A DNA stretch of 64,000 nucleotides from Lineus longissimus (Eukaryota > Nemertea > Pilidiophora > Heteronemertea > Lineidae): positions 13,766,001-13,830,000 of the forward strand of contig NC_088317.1 in the NCBI RefSeq assembly GCF_910592395.1, written 5' to 3'. The notes under the pieces are model-generated. The model was not told the origin of the DNA, searched no databases, and saw only the letters and a list, made by a program, of their open reading frames with translations. The number at the start of each line of letters is the position of its first letter. Position 1 is the stretch's first letter. A program made the position numbers and the translations under genes. Positions 1-31,377 of the stretch are shown here, in pieces.

Positions 1-1807
1 GAAAACAGAGTCGTAGTTACTGGAAGATGATCAGAAGTGTTCAGCAGCTCGTCGTCAATTACCTCGTTTTTGCGCGAATTTTGATAAAGCACAGAGCTGA
101 CACATATATGGTCAATTAAGGATTTGTTGGAGCCTTCATATGGGTCGAAGGTAAAGCAAGGCCCCTCACATGTATCACTAACCGGAATTGATATTAGCTT
201 GGTCTCGTTCAAGAAAGCTTCGAGAGCGTGGGTCCTCGGGCAAGATCGAATGTTGGCTGTGCGTGGTCCCGGAACCTGAGCATTGAAGTCGCCCATAATA
301 ACAATGTCACCTTCAGCACTGTACACTTCGAACAACTGAGCAAGATAGTCAAGATACTCAAGAAAGAAATCCGTGCTGTAGTTCGTCCTTGGGAGATATG
401 CCATCAGAATGAATAGAGGTCTCATGCCGATGACACTGACGCAAATTCCCACGACGCGATCAGAGTCAATATCAAGGCCTCGTACGAACGGTGAGAGCCG
501 TTTGTTCCACATGAATGCAACACCACCCTTCCCACGACGGGATTTGTCCGATGGCAGAAGTCCTGCATCGCTTACTCCGTGGAACGTGTAATTTATACCG
601 GGTAGTATGTAAACACTGAAACGTTTCAAAAGAAACAGGTCAAACGAAACGAGTCAAAAATAAAAATATGGCATAAAAATGAATACTTCTGAATGATTAT
701 ACTCATGAACTGTTATAATGATTACAATAATTCTGTTTGCGCACTTTGATAGTCTGGATCGATTTTTAGGCGATTAATTTGGTAAATTGTTTGCAACAAG
801 GCGACCCGCCTTGGCATTCCACATTTTCAGCGCAATAAGTAAATCGGCCTCGTCCCCGTGCCAATCTCCAAAAGCAGAGTTAATATTCAAAATATTATCT
901 CTGCCCGAATTGGCTTCCATGTTGGCGAATCACTGTACATTATGCATTCGATCGTGCAGTGTAATTGAACTGAAAATGGCCGCGGCCACAGATTCGTACT
1001 CACTTTGGGCACGAAATAACAAAAGGTTATGGCGTTTTAAATTAAACAATTACAATCGAAATGTTTGAATGAACCATCCTTATCATGTCTTAAAGTTTCG
1101 CATCAATATATGCTTTGATCATCTTGTAATAATGAAATGAGTGGATCCAGCACATTCGGCAATAATGGCGGCCAATTAGGGCAGGGAAATGCCCGATGAA
1201 ATGCGGAATAACATGAATAATGCTATGACCTCTGATCTGCTGATGTTCCGTGTCTGAGTGCTACGTTCGAAAGAGTTCAAGGCAAAATTGGACATGTTCA
1301 ATTCAAGGTGTTCCAATAAATCATCGTTATTGTCGTTAAAGTATACGATAGCGCTAAATATTGGGGCAGGGTACGAGGTTACGTGGGGAAATACCGGTTT
1401 ATCTAAATTGTGAAAGAGCTGAACGGACTGTGGTAAATTTATTTATAATTAATCGCTTTCTGTTTGAATTTCTGTGGCTTTTATGCGGTAAAAATACAAA
1501 ACAAAGCCTTGAAAAACGACATATCCACATAGTGCATTTTCAATTTCACGTTTTGACCATTTATTTGACTCGTTTCGTTTGACCTGTTTCTTTTGAAACG
1601 TTTCCGTGTTTACATACTACCATTTATACCGTTGATTGTTTGGAGAAAGTTGAGGGCGTCCGGATAAAGCCAGTGCTCGCATAAGCCGAGAATATCGATG
1701 TTGCGTTTTGTAAGAAGGCTATCCACATAGTTAGACCCATACATCACTCCTCTGACATTCCAACATGCCAGTTTGACACCGTTGTAACAAATGCTTGTCG
1801 TGGCCAT
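1..1807 (-). pseudogene. LINE ORF2 endonuclease region, interrupted and cut by window edge
   Basis: Read on the minus strand from 1807 downwards, this is the start of ORF2 of an APE-class non-LTR retrotransposon (CR1/L2-like). The first block (1807-1622) has the KLACWNVRG and ILGLCEHW motifs of the apurinic-endonuclease fold. The frame resumes at about 590 and runs to base 1 with GDFNAQ and SDHLPV, the catalytic endonuclease motifs. The reverse transcriptase would lie beyond the window. A 1-kb TIR element (601-1621) splits the endonuclease. Seen: the motifs and the split. Inferred: CR1/L2-like class. Confidence 0.8.
601..1621. mobile_element. Non-autonomous TIR DNA transposon with 10-bp target duplication (MULE-like)
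   Basis: The ends are 58-bp inverted repeats (601-658 and 1564-1621) differing at one base; both begin GGTAGTATGTAAACAC. They are flanked by a perfect 10-bp direct repeat ATTTATACCG at 591-600 and 1622-1631. A 9-10 bp duplication with long TIRs fits the Mutator-like superfamily best, but no transposase is visible inside, so the superfamily is inference. It inserted into the LINE endonuclease region and splits its reading frame. Confidence 0.85.
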
Positions 1808-1825
1808 GATTATTGTACAAAGAAA

Positions 1826-2990
1826 CTAATCGAACCACTCACAACAGAGCACACCATCAGGCCAGAAATACTCCTCGAGTAGCGTATTCTTATCCTCCAT
1901 GTCCACAATACTCTTTGCTGACTGGGTTCCCCTGATTTTGCTTTTAATCAGACGAACCGTAGGTGATTGAATATTGCGATTTGAGAGGAACGTAACAATC
2001 GATTCGGAGGTTGAGCGAGGCGAGATGAATCCAACGAAAAGATGTGCTCTCCTTTGACGTGGCCGCCGTACTCCACCGACAAATCCGCAGTTTTCGGTCA
2101 AGTGATGGTCATTGTGATGACCCTCTCGCAATTCTGTTGGTTCTGAAGAGCTCGTAGCTCTCTCGGTTGTGCATTGATTCGAAGAGATGATTGTCTCGAT
2201 CTTGATTGGTGGCGGGTTGGTTTGTCGGTTCGTTTTTTCTGATGACTTCCTTGCAAAATCGGATGAACTGCTTGTGTCCACAGTCACCTTGTTTTCGCGA
2301 TGAACTGATTCCTGCGGTTTGGGTGCTTTCGGGCTCGCAGCAACAGCATATGACTCGCTCGAAAATTTCATCTTTGTAATGTCACGTTCAACTGCGCTGA
2401 GTCTTGACCGAAGGCAGCTGCTTCTATCTTGACAGCTGGGAGCTCAGTGTCGTCTGTTTCTAAAAGTTTCGAAACACTTTCGGTGGTTGATTTTAGGTCC
2501 GATTTGAATACTTTCAAGTCATTTCGCAGTTTACTCACACCTGAGTCGCGTGAGTCTTTGATTCTCTCCCAAGCAAGCTTTATTTCATTGAATTCCCCGG
2601 GCAGTTTACCTAACATGTTACACTTTTTGTTTAATGAGTTCAGACGGGAGGAGAAATCACATTTCATTTCGTTCAATTGTTTTTCAGGTTTATCGGTTCT
2701 GCATTTTTCCCGTTCTAGAGATCTAACAAGTTTATCACATTCGTCTCTCAGAAAGGCGTTTTCCTTGGATAGGTTTAACATTTGACATTCAGTGTCCTCT
2801 TTGAAAGTTTTTAGTCGGCTAAGTCCCTCGGACCGGCGCATTTCTGAGTTGTTTTTGTCCTTCTTCGTCACGCTTAGCTCGCCTTTTAGCTTTTCCAGCT
2901 CGGTCACGCACGATTTAGACGTGTCGGTCGAGTGAACGCACTCTCGCTTCAGTTCTTTGAATCTGCGGTTACGTGTGTAGGCCTATGCGA
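1826..2990 (-). pseudogene. LINE ORF1 protein (coiled coil)
   Basis: Two overlapping minus-strand open frames (2907-2368, 179 aa; 2371-1826, 181 aa) lie 18 bp upstream of the ORF2 start at 1807. The first is rich in Lys/Glu/Leu heptads and looks like a long coiled coil, as in LINE ORF1 proteins. The second is Ser/Thr-rich and then basic (around RRPRQRRAHLFVGF). They overlap by 4 bp in different frames, so either ORF1 is frameshifted or these are two proteins. The order ORF1 then ORF2 matches an intact LINE layout. The family is not recognised beyond that. Confidence 0.55.
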
Positions 2991-3123
2991 CGTTTCTGTT
3001 CATTTTAATTCTAGGGATGCATCCGGCTGCTTGTGGTGTATGTTATGATGTTATAACAAACGACAGAGGCCAAGATAATGATAGGCGATCCTGATTGATG
3101 AAATAGAGCAAGTGATAAAAGGT

Positions 3124-3340
3124 GACCCGCTCTGCCAAAACTAGGCGCTTGTCGCATCTGAACTTGACAGGTTGATACGGACTTGTTGTTCATTTCCGTA
3201 TTGTAGATCTTTTGTGAAATGTGACTAAATCAGTTTGTAATAGATTTCACAAAAGGTCTACAATAGGGAAATGAACAACAAGTCCGTCTCAACCTGTCAA
3301 GTTCAGATGCGACAAGCGCCTAGTTTTGGTAGAGCGAGTC
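3124..3340. repeat. Long inverted repeat, 97-bp arms, 23-bp loop
   Basis: Positions 3124-3220 and 3244-3340 are reverse complements with only about six mismatches, separated by 23 bases. The whole would fold into a long hairpin. No target duplication or coding content was seen. It lies just upstream of the LINE ORF1 on its 5' side and may be a foldback MITE or a palindromic duplication. Confidence 0.8.
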
Positions 3341-6300
3341 ACAAAGTGTGAGCGGGTCTTTAAATGACCAGGCCAATCGCCGGTCATGCAGCTTGTGCAG
3401 AAGTGCTGCCACAGGAGCAGAGTATTCTCGTTCATTCGAGTGAATGCCATTGGACGCTGCGGAAGGATCATCACAGCTGCAACAGGACAATGTCGGTATG
3501 TACAAGTACAAAGTGATCATTTTAGGGGTTCGAAACGTCTTCTGCCTAAATGTCCACGGTTGATCATAGTCAAAACGTCCTTGCTTTTGGATTCCGTTAA
3601 ACTACACTTTACCATCTCCTACAACCCATAAAACTTCACAAAACATACATATTTTATGCCCCCGATAGGATTAGTGTTCGATCGTTAGTGGGCTTCGATC
3701 ATTGTTTTGTAGGAGAGGGGTTTTCGAATGGTTTCTTTTTTGATAGAAGAGGGCACTGTTATAGAGTTATGTAAACTTCCAGCCAGTCCTATTACACCAC
3801 TGACCAGGCGAGGTGCGCTCAGGTATCCAAACAGCTACCGGTTGCATATCCGAATGAAATGGCCAGGGCCATTGTGCTCACCTGTCGATATGAAAGGGAG
3901 AGTTTGAGGAAGAACTTGTCATTGTTAGGGGTTAATCATGCAATAGTTGTGGGATGGTGTGGTTTGTCTTGAAAAGGTGGAGTTGGTCATATTGTCTTCC
4001 GCGTGCACATACGTTGGAATAAGTGAATCGTTTTTTGTGGGAGAAGCTGAGAGATGTTTTCTGGCCATTTAAAACGGGTTTACATGTGTCTTAGCTATTC
4101 GGCGACTATTGAAAATAAACAGCGCATTTACATTACATTGTGTAAAACCTGGTGTCATTGGCCGAAATTTCAAATGAATGGGATGTACATGTACCTGTGG
4201 AATTGCGTGTGATTACGCTATCTTGAAAGGAGTATTTATCCTCGTACATGCGTCTCCCGCATGCATTTGCCGTACAGTCCTGTTACATTTATCTATACAG
4301 CGGTGAACGCAGAACGGAGCATGGAAAAAGCATCACTCACAAAAATGGTTGTTTGAGCACTCGTGACACGTTTACAAAAGTTAAAGCAACTATTTTTAGT
4401 GGATGTTTACCCAATGAGTAGCGTCTGGGTCATTATAAGCCGTTAACATGAGTTTAAAAGCGCATAGTGTAACGAAAGGTTCCGGCTTGACGCTAATCTC
4501 CGATGACGGCATCCGCCATTTTGACGTATTCTCGAAACTTCGGGATCGTCAAATGGAATGGACATCACATAATTTCTGACACACGCTGCTACAATTCATC
4601 ATTTTATTGTTCTTTAGTAGTATTATTACGCCACCCGTATTGGCAGGGCAGCTTGAACACAACTGCGCTTTGCATTGACCAATATTCCCCATTCCAAACC
4701 GAAGGACAATCCGACAAGTTTGTCATTTTACCCTCCAATCATAGTCAAAATTTTCTGAAACAATCGGCAATGAGAACAAACTAATAATGTTAAAACAATC
4801 ACAAGAATGTAATTGTTGCGAATCACTGGTACCTCGAGGGGATAAGCGCCCTCAAAATAACCAGGAGTTCTTAATGTAGATCTTGCCCGCTTAGTGCCGT
4901 GGCGATACACTAAGTGGCAAACCAACCTCCCTCGTTTCAAACACACAATTAACGCAACGACTTATATAAACATCACACAAATATATTTAAAACCATCAAT
5001 TTCACAAGTAACATCAAGAATATACAAATCACAATCATCTGTCTTACCTTACTAAGGTTGGGAATATTCTAAGGATGAAAATATGCAGAGTGGGAGAAGT
5101 GATCTCTTTCAGCTTCGAGTGTTGCGTGGTCTCCCCGATATGACCAATAAACCCCCTATATCAACCCTTTGGCGCCAACGTGACACTCCTGACTCGCCCT
5201 GACTCCGGTCAATCGGAGAGGGTGATCACCATGACGTTGATCGTCCAGGGAATGACGTGGTTGTTTACGGCGCTTATAAAACTAAAATATAATTGACTTG
5301 TTTACGAGCGACCTTAATTACTTCTCGACAAAACAATTGAAACCTTTATAATAGGTTATCATGCCCCTACTAACAAGCTTAATAGGACGTGATGGTCAGA
5401 TGTGACCCCTAACGCAGATACTAATGAGCGGGGATCTCACACTTTCTTTGAGAAACGATTATGATATCATATAAATACACTATCACGGAATGAAATAAGA
5501 AATGACATTGTTCCGATGATAGGCTTGTTAATGAGGTGTCACAACCACAATAGGCTGTCCAGCTACCGATAACGAGCTGGTTGATAAGGTGTTACAACGC
5601 TAATTACTGGCGCGTGCATAACCTGGATCTGGACAGGATTATGAAAGGTTAGAGGGCCAAAATATTGCTTCACGGTTTCATACTGAGACTTCCAAAGTCA
5701 TCCCTAAATAACAATTGCAAAAACAAAATAAGACAAGTCCAATGATCCAAACCTCAATCCAGTCGAAATAGTAACATTCCAAACATCTCGATTCCGGTCC
5801 CACGAAATTCCCTCCGTTTGGGCCAGCCAAACAAAAGCCATCTTGTTAAGGATTACCTAAGACAAGCCTCAATCAGGCAACGTACCCACGGTATCTCCAA
5901 AATTTGTTTGCTAATCTAAAGAATTATGACTGACTTAATTCTACCCCTACAATCATCATGAGAATACGAAATGTTTGGACGGCCATAAAACAACTAAATA
6001 TTTCCACATGTTGAACTGCCATGATACATTTTTGAAAAGATCTAAATATAGTTATCAATTTGATACAAATTGGCTAACTGTAACATAATCAACACATACC
6101 ACCTGGTCTGAAGAGCGGATGATCGACTTATACTATTGATTGAAGGTGATTTAATTCCTTGTTCGTCTCGCTTCAAACTTATAAAATGGCTGTCGCCCAT
6201 ACTTGTAGTATGCAGCTCTAGCGGCGCAGAACAACACTGCGCATCTGGGATACCGACGGATTGCCTCGAACCGTGAAATTCAAAACTGTTGGCAATGTGC

Positions 6301-6429
6301 CAACTAACATTTTTGCCCAATACCGCCAACTAGTGATGTGAAACGTAACTAATCTATTCGATATCGTAACCTCTATATAATGCAGACCTCTAAAACTTCA
6401 TTTCAAACTTCAATCTGCTGGAATAAAGC
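3341..6429. other. No gene recognised
   Basis: About 3 kb of AT-rich sequence with only short random-looking open frames on both strands. I see no protein motif, exon-like block or tRNA here. Confidence 0.5.
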
Positions 6430-6955
6430 AAATGGGCTTTTTTAACCTTGACCTACTTATAACTGAACTGTAGGTCACTCTGACCTTAATCTGTGTCAGC
6501 ATGTAGAGATGCATAATAGGTGTCTACATATTAAATTTAGAGAGTCTATGACCAATAGTAAAGAAACGTGCCACCATCAAAGAAATTTTAGAGTTCGACC
6601 TCTGTGACCTTGAAATGAAGGTCAAATCAAAAACCCGTGTGATATGTGATGTACCTTTATTAGATACACCTTCATCGCTCTAGCTTTAACCATAAGCTTC
6701 AAAATGACAAAAATAGGTTTTCAAAGACCGCCCCCTATATGGCAGACCAGCAGTCAAATTGCGCTGATTTTCATTCTGAAGGAAGGTCTTGCCTAGGGGT
6801 ACCTACACACCAAGTATGAACTTTCTGGGTCAAACGGTTAAGAAACGGGCCACTATTTTGTCAAAAGTTAACGACGGACGACGACGACGACGACGGACGA
6901 CGACGGACGCCAGACGCCGCAGTATCGTATAAGCTCACCTGACAGGTGAGCTAAA
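6430..6955. repeat. Dispersed repeat ending in (GAC)n and a short hairpin
   Basis: The block has phrases such as GACCTTGAAATGAAGGTCA, then a GACGACGACGGACGACGACGG run near 6877-6912, and ends in the hairpin AGCTCACCT-GAC-AGGTGAGCT followed by AAAAA (about 6930-6955). This organisation resembles a repeat I know from lophotrochozoan genomes, but the family name is unknown to me. No coding content. Confidence 0.5.
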
Positions 6956-7747
6956 AAGGGGAGGGATATCTGAGTGAACTACCTGATGATGAGGGTTCAG
7001 GGGTGGAGGGAAGGAAGTTAGAAAGCTCGGAAGTTGGCGATCTAAAGTGTCATTTTGGCGATGATATCATTATGGCAATGCCAGCACAGCAGGTAGTTTG
7101 ATGGTCCCTCTTTCCCAGACCAAAGGTAGATTATGAAAGAATACAACAGCATGGTAACCACTCCTCAACCATCATCAGCCTCACTAGCGGCGACCCTCGA
7201 AGCCAACGGGCTTATTTTTCCTTATTCTTTCCGTAATTTTTATCATTTTAAAGTGAATATATTATACATACTAGCATATACCCATGGAGCGGGCAAAGTT
7301 GAAATGTAATATACATTAGTTAAATGGGCACGATGATTGAGCTACATTAAATTTCTAACGTTACTGAAGTTTTATTAAAGGTTAAACACGAAATTAACTG
7401 CATTTAGGGACTTATTGCTGCTATCTACATGCAACCCCCAATAGATTGATTGGAGTACGCTATTTTGCACAATGCATTGAGACCAGTGACAGCAGGTCCT
7501 GTTCCAAATAAGGCCCTCACATATTAGGCATATCACCTACCCACTTCCGTACCCAATGCCACTGTCGGACCAAAGCCAGGCGCATGGAGAGATGCAGAAC
7601 GCAATTCAAACTGACAACATCAGTCAGTAAAGAATAAATCAAAGAGCAAGCGCTGGCCACTGTACATATTTTGTCCATCCTGGCATAACTGTTTATTGAT
7701 ACCCTGACTGCATGTTCCGGTAGGCCACTCTGCAGAATTTGCCTTAT
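6956..7747. other. No gene recognised
   Basis: A gap of about 790 bases between the (GAC)n repeat and the first MITE. No motif, exon or repeat was recognised. Confidence 0.4.
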
Positions 7748-8191
7748 GAGACAAGACCACAATTGATTTTTTAAGCCTTTTAGCAGTTAAATTGTCAATG
7801 TTTGACCGCGACGCATCAAAGAACGCGTGGTGTTGTGAATCTGAAGTTTAGATTATGTTATTCCGGACAGTCGGGCAAGTAAATGGTGAAAAATAAAATG
7901 GTGATTGACCACGGAAATTTTTTGATAATCGACAAATTAGACAGACTTTGATATTTCCACTCTTTTCAGCCAACTGGCAGAAAAAACTCAAAACACGCCC
8001 CCTATTACCCAATTAGCAAAATTCGAAATTAATTTTTTCATCAAATAATTTCTTTATATCTGTAGACTTGCCACAGCAAATATTTTTTCAATACCTCTCC
8101 AAATATGTACTTGAGAGTTAAAAACATGCACTCGTCTAATTGATAGGCCTCGACCCTCCAACCTATGAATATTCATTAGTGGTCTTGTCTC
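7748..8191. mobile_element. 444-bp MITE with GAGACAAGACCAC ends, copy 1 (inverted)
   Basis: It starts GAGACAAGACCAC and ends GTGGTCTTGTCTC, flanked by the 4-bp direct repeat TTAT (7744-7747 and 8192-8195). The body is the reverse complement of the copies at 16.6-18.5 kb. There is no open frame of note. A 4-bp duplication would be compatible with Sola-type elements, which is only a suggestion. Confidence 0.85.
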
Positions 8192-8519
8192 TTATCACTC
8201 AGGTCAGTGTTTCTCGAATAGAACTAAAATAGAACACAGGCTAATCATTAATCTCCCTGCTAATACCCTGCACCATGGACCAGGTTGTATAGCACTACAT
8301 ACGTGCTGGAAGCTAATACTGATGTGGCAGGGAGAATATGCGTGAAGTTTGTGTATGCTTTTGAGAATGAGCGGAGCTCTCCAGTCGACGTGCTCTCTGA
8401 AAAGTTGTTATTTATTCTAAAACCACGAAGATATTCGACGTATGACACCCTCAGTGACACTCTTACGTATGATCCAGACCTACGAAGCCAAAGGTTGCAA
8501 GAATTCGACGCATTTCCAA

Positions 8520-8887
8520 GGCCCAATTTTGAAACAAAAAATACCTCCTAAATAGCGGCCACAACGCGCATTATAGTATAGATATTAGTGTATTGCATTT
8601 TCTGTAAGAAGCAAAAACTTGCAAAATATGGCTATTCTGATCGCGCAGATTGTTTTACTTTATACGTAGTACTGTTACATTAAATTTGAAGATGGAATTC
8701 GACCGCTTTTAAAGTGCATAAGTGCCCATAAAACCAGATAAATTTTATTTTTAAGACTACGAAAACGGCATAGCCAGGCCGACATGCCAGGCGCGGTTAT
8801 CACATGATCCGTTTAAAACCAAAATCTATACTATAATGCGCGTTGTGGCCGCTATTTAGGAGGTAATTTTTGTTTCAAAATTGGGCC
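8520..8887. mobile_element. Foldback MITE with 64-bp near-perfect inverted ends
   Basis: The left arm (8520-8583) and right arm (8824-8887) are reverse complements with about one mismatch. The arms contain TAGCGGCCACAACGCGCAT. The 240-bp centre has no coding content, and no convincing target duplication was found. Confidence 0.8.
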
Positions 8888-11800
8888 CATTTAACTAATG
8901 TATATTATAATAATATAATAATATTTTATTGCGCTTAATGTATACAAGGATACTATGGCAAAATACAGAATACAGAATACAGCACAAAATACAGGATACA
9001 CTACGGAAAAGAAAATACAGTAGAGTATACAGGAAAGTGCTAGTCATTTTAATGCCGGTACATTTGTGACCTTGTTATTAATTAGTTAATCTATATGCCA
9101 TATATACGACTAGCATTGTACCCGTGGCGCAGGCAGGTTCAAATGGGCTATACCTTGAATAGATTGAATTGCAATGAAAATCTAATATCAAAGGAGCAAT
9201 ATCGAAGAGACAAATTAAACCAACCATTTGTCCACAGACTCGGACCCTGTGGCGTGCTGTATGCGTGCATATAAAAGTAAATCAATTGGTCCGATAGAGA
9301 AGATGAGGCAATGTGAATATGCCTCGTTCCTTAGTCAGAAATGCCCCTTTTTATATGGAGAAGAAGGAGAACCCAGATAGGCCTTCACGTGTCGGCTTCC
9401 AAATGGCTCGAACCAATTATTCACTATCACTACTATAACTTTAAAATGCGTGCTCCTCCTACATGTAGCATGATCTCGGGCAAGGCACTTAGTCGACAGG
9501 CAAGCTAGAAGTTCAGCACCGTGAGTAGCTCCTTGATAAGTCCATGCCAAGTTCAGAGTGCCTCTTCAGATACATCAAGTATTGAAAGCTGTGGTGAGCA
9601 CATAAACAGATCATACTAACCTTCATTTGAAAATCCCTTTATAATCAAGGGCTTGCATTGGCTAACACAGCACCCATAAACGATAGCCCACCAATTTGAC
9701 CCCAGCTCCTTACTGCGGGAAAACCCAAGTCCAGCAACCAAAAGTACCAAAAATACATTTTTGTTTACATTTGAACTGCACACATGCGTTTGTTTACAAT
9801 TTCTTTCCCCGCGAAATCTCGAAGATCAGGTGACCTGCAATCGTGGATTGAAAATAACATTAACCTTGGTTCAGCAGGTCAACAGGTACAGGCTGTTCCA
9901 ATCACCCCCCTACAGCCAGCTGTTCAACAGGTAGTGTTAGTCACAGGGAGTGCAGGTGATTGATTAATCCCCTGCATAACCAAACAGCAATGGCTTGGCT
10001 TCTGTGAGTGGTAAGGAGAATTGAGAGTGTCCGATTAAAAATCCCTCATTACTGCTCCGCTGAAGTAAATTTCCGAAAATAAACATAACGTTGCATCAGG
10101 ATAACATATCACCTGCAAACGTGCAAAATTTTGAGACGAAACACTACCCCCAAATGGCACTTTATCGAGCCGCCTTATAGTATTATGATATAGATTGTAT
10201 GTTATGTCACATGAATAGAGGCCGATCCTGTGTTCAGGTTCGAAAGAGTGAAAGGAAACCATGAATAAATGAATAAATGAGTGAATGAATTATCATTTGA
10301 AAACATCATACCTCATTATATTTTGGTGACAGCCACCAGAAATGCCATAAGGTATAACAATAGAGAAATTTCAAGTTCGCATATAAATGACATCAAATTA
10401 TTTGAAATAGTTGATATTCAAAATTCAATGGAATATGTTATACATAGTGTGGGATCCAACCAACCGAACCATAACAACCAACGAATAGAATAAAGCGAAG
10501 AAATGCGTGTACTGTGATGACGACGATTTTACTGAAATAAAATAAAAGTTACAATGTACAAAAACATTAATCAACCTTTTTCCATAAAAAACAACAATAT
10601 ATTTACATAAAGTGATAAGCTAACCTGCAAAAAACCCTGGCCTAAAACCATGTGAACACCATTAACATCAACTATGACCCCAATGGTCAAATATGCAAAA
10701 GTTTAGAAAACTAAAGAACAGGCAGAGCCACCTGTTGTCAACACCTGAAAAATGACCCGAGGCAAGGGCCTAAAACATGTGCTACAAAATTACCAACCAT
10801 AGACCCTATATCTTAACTTCCAAATTACAGAAAAATTATTAAGATAATTAAAATAAAAAACTCACCAAACTTTGCTCCATTGGTTCACTATTAATCCCAC
10901 AGATTACAAATCCTTAAAATCCAAAACTTCCAAGAAGAAATTGGAAAAGAAAGGGAACAACATCCTTTCTAAACCTCCTCCACCATCTTCAAGTCCAAAA
11001 GAGAAACCCACATAGAATGTAAGGGGCTACCTAGAGGCCCACAGAACCATAACCAATCAAAAATGTCAAAAGGGAGGCAAATTTAAAAGGTCCAAACGAG
11101 AGCTGCCTCCTATCCTAAGATTTTGAAACTAAATTAAAGACTGGGCTCTACACATAGGTTTCATGACCCACATGTTCATACACGTAAATCCCCTTTTTAG
11201 ACAAACTAAATGGAACATGTAATGTGTAGGCTTCACGATCCACATGTTCATACAAATGAATCCACTTTTTGGAGAATAATGGCATAATCTCCCTACACGT
11301 CTACATACGGATACCAACGCCCAGTCCCATGGGTGTCCGCAATAGAGAAGTTGTACTGTACACAATTCTGATAAGTCCGTCAAAGGATTTTATTTTTGAT
11401 TCCAAATCCTAGGGTCCTCTTTATTCTGTATTATGAAGTGTGAACACCCAGGTCCCTGTGGCAATTTAGTTATAAGCAATAATATAACGTAAGACATACT
11501 TCGCGGGGTGTTTTAGGTAAGCTATCTTTAAAAGCCATAGTACCTCTTTCCCCTGTCAAGTAATATTTTCTGACACCTGTACCTTTATTCCAGCATAAAA
11601 GTTATTTGATGAAATGACATTGAAAGGAGAAACACCCCAATGAAGTTTGGTATTTTTAGTCAGGGAAATAGAACACTTTTTTTCCTGAAAATCACTGAAA
11701 AAACTATTTTGCGTCCCATTCCTGTCCTATTTATATATTTTTTTGAAAAATACTCCAAATAGTATAGGTTTCAGTTAAGTCCGCTGACCCCCCACCTTAT

Positions 11801-12267
11801 CACTTTGTGCATGGTCTATCTGTTGACTGACACTTAATCAAATGGTGTACATAGTAAAATGAAATTAACTAATTAATTACTGCGCTGTGCATAAGAACTC
11901 TATACTGCCCTGATATCCCCAAGTGTTAAAAAGTTACAACAACCGTGATCCCTTTGATGAAGTGTGTCAGCTTACAATAATTGATCATTGTTCGAAGAAG
12001 ATGGTAAAACGTAGAAAAACCGTGAAGTTTCTTACAGTTTTAAGCTGATTCCGATGTTTTATTATTCCAAACTCGCGCCATTTCGAGACATTTTTTCTAC
12101 ACCTTCCCGTTTCTTGACTTGGTAGTTCTAGCTCCTGCTATGTTTAATTTCCCGTTGAGCTATATTCGGAGCTGCAGATACATTATCCGCAAATGTAAAA
12201 CAGAATACGAAAAAATCTATTTGCTTATAACCCTAGTAATAACTTTGTGAAATCTCAATATTTTCAG
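8888..12267. other. No gene recognised; AT-rich with simple repeats
   Basis: This stretch holds an AT-rich ATAATATAATAATATTTTATT block at about 8898-8932 followed by degenerate AATACAG repeats (about 8960-9030), which may be the reversed 3' tail of a LINE. A short ATGAATAA/GAATGAAT run lies at 10261-10290. The missing first coding exon of the HPD-like gene should lie here or further upstream, but I could not find it. Confidence 0.4.
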
Positions 12268-30245
<17,978 letters not shown>

Positions 30246-30615
30246 ATCTATAGATCGACCACAACATATGACATTTTATCACATTAATATCGTATTATTG
30301 TTATTCTGTACAAGTAACATTGGTTCAGAGTCTCAATTATAATATACTCTGAAAGTTCAAATTCCACTTGATTTCAAAATCACTCACATTCACAGATTTT
30401 ATGCGGGATTTAAATTTACATCTTGCGTGTTACCATTTACGTCTAGAGCATAGGGGATTAGCATTGAGCCCCCCCCGTTGATTGATTGCAAAAAATTATG
30501 ATTTACCCCTTTTTCTTGTCGTCGATCTTACTTTAAACGATCCAACAGCTGCTTTGGGCAACGCTAATTCTATATACTACAACTTAAGTCGAAAAACACT
30601 AAGATACCTCATTCC

Positions 30616-30777
30616 TTAATTTCCTAAAAAAACGTCTAAACCAATCATCAAAACCATTTTCTTCACTAAAAGCGTTAATCTCAAAATCCGACTCATCCAA
30701 ATCTAAAATGTTCCTGACTTTTCCACGCCCGAAGGGAGTTATAGCTCCGAAAACGAATATCACGTAAACACACCTAG
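30616..30777 (-). pseudogene. Acidic C-terminal open frame, left flank of older mobile element
   Basis: A minus-strand open frame reads VFGAITPFGRGKVRN, then an acidic stretch, and stops at 30616. It abuts the target duplication of the BEL/Pao insertion. The interrupted element on the other side (39553 onward) is also read on the minus strand, so this is probably its displaced end, although the two sides are not in the same frame. Protein not recognised. Confidence 0.35.
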
Positions 30778-30782
30778 GTCAG

Positions 30783-31232
30783 TGTGCGTGACAGACACAA
30801 CTGATACAAGAAAAAGAAGAAATAGTTTGGATAATATTGTATTGACAATACTTGGATGGAAAAATAGAAAATTTACATGTGGAATGCACTGAAGATGGAG
30901 TTAGTGCATGATGAAGTGGGATAAGTGACAATGTTGGTGGTTTTAACCTCTTTTGGATTTGTCTTTTTTGACTATTTTGACCTTTGTTGGTTTAGAAATA
31001 TATACTTACAAGTTGTTGGTATTTAATAGTGGGGAAAGTATGGTTGAAACCATATAAATTTGATGTTTTTGTGGAGATTGTAAAATAAGGAACTTTCAAA
31101 GATGGTGGCCGGATTGCAACTGCCTGAGCATGCTCAGCATGACACACACCTTTTAAAGTTTGAAAGTTTATGGCTAGATGGCAGCACAGAAATAAATAGT
31201 GAGGTTTAGAAAATAAAATTGGGTCACCAACA
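30783..31232 (-). repeat. 3' LTR of BEL/Pao element
   Basis: 450 bp, nearly identical to 39098-39552. It begins TGTGCGTGACAG and ends GGGTCACCAACA on the + strand. It is the 3' LTR because the element is read on the minus strand. Confidence 0.95.
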
Positions 31233-31377
31233 TTGCCGCCCCCCTGACAGAGTCAAATTGGTCACATCCAAACAAACGGTGCGTTAACCTCGAAAAGGCG
31301 TGCGAGAATTAGCGTCCAAAAACCTTAGCTAGAAGGTGTAAATTTTACGTTAATAATACGAGTGCACCAAAAAACCA

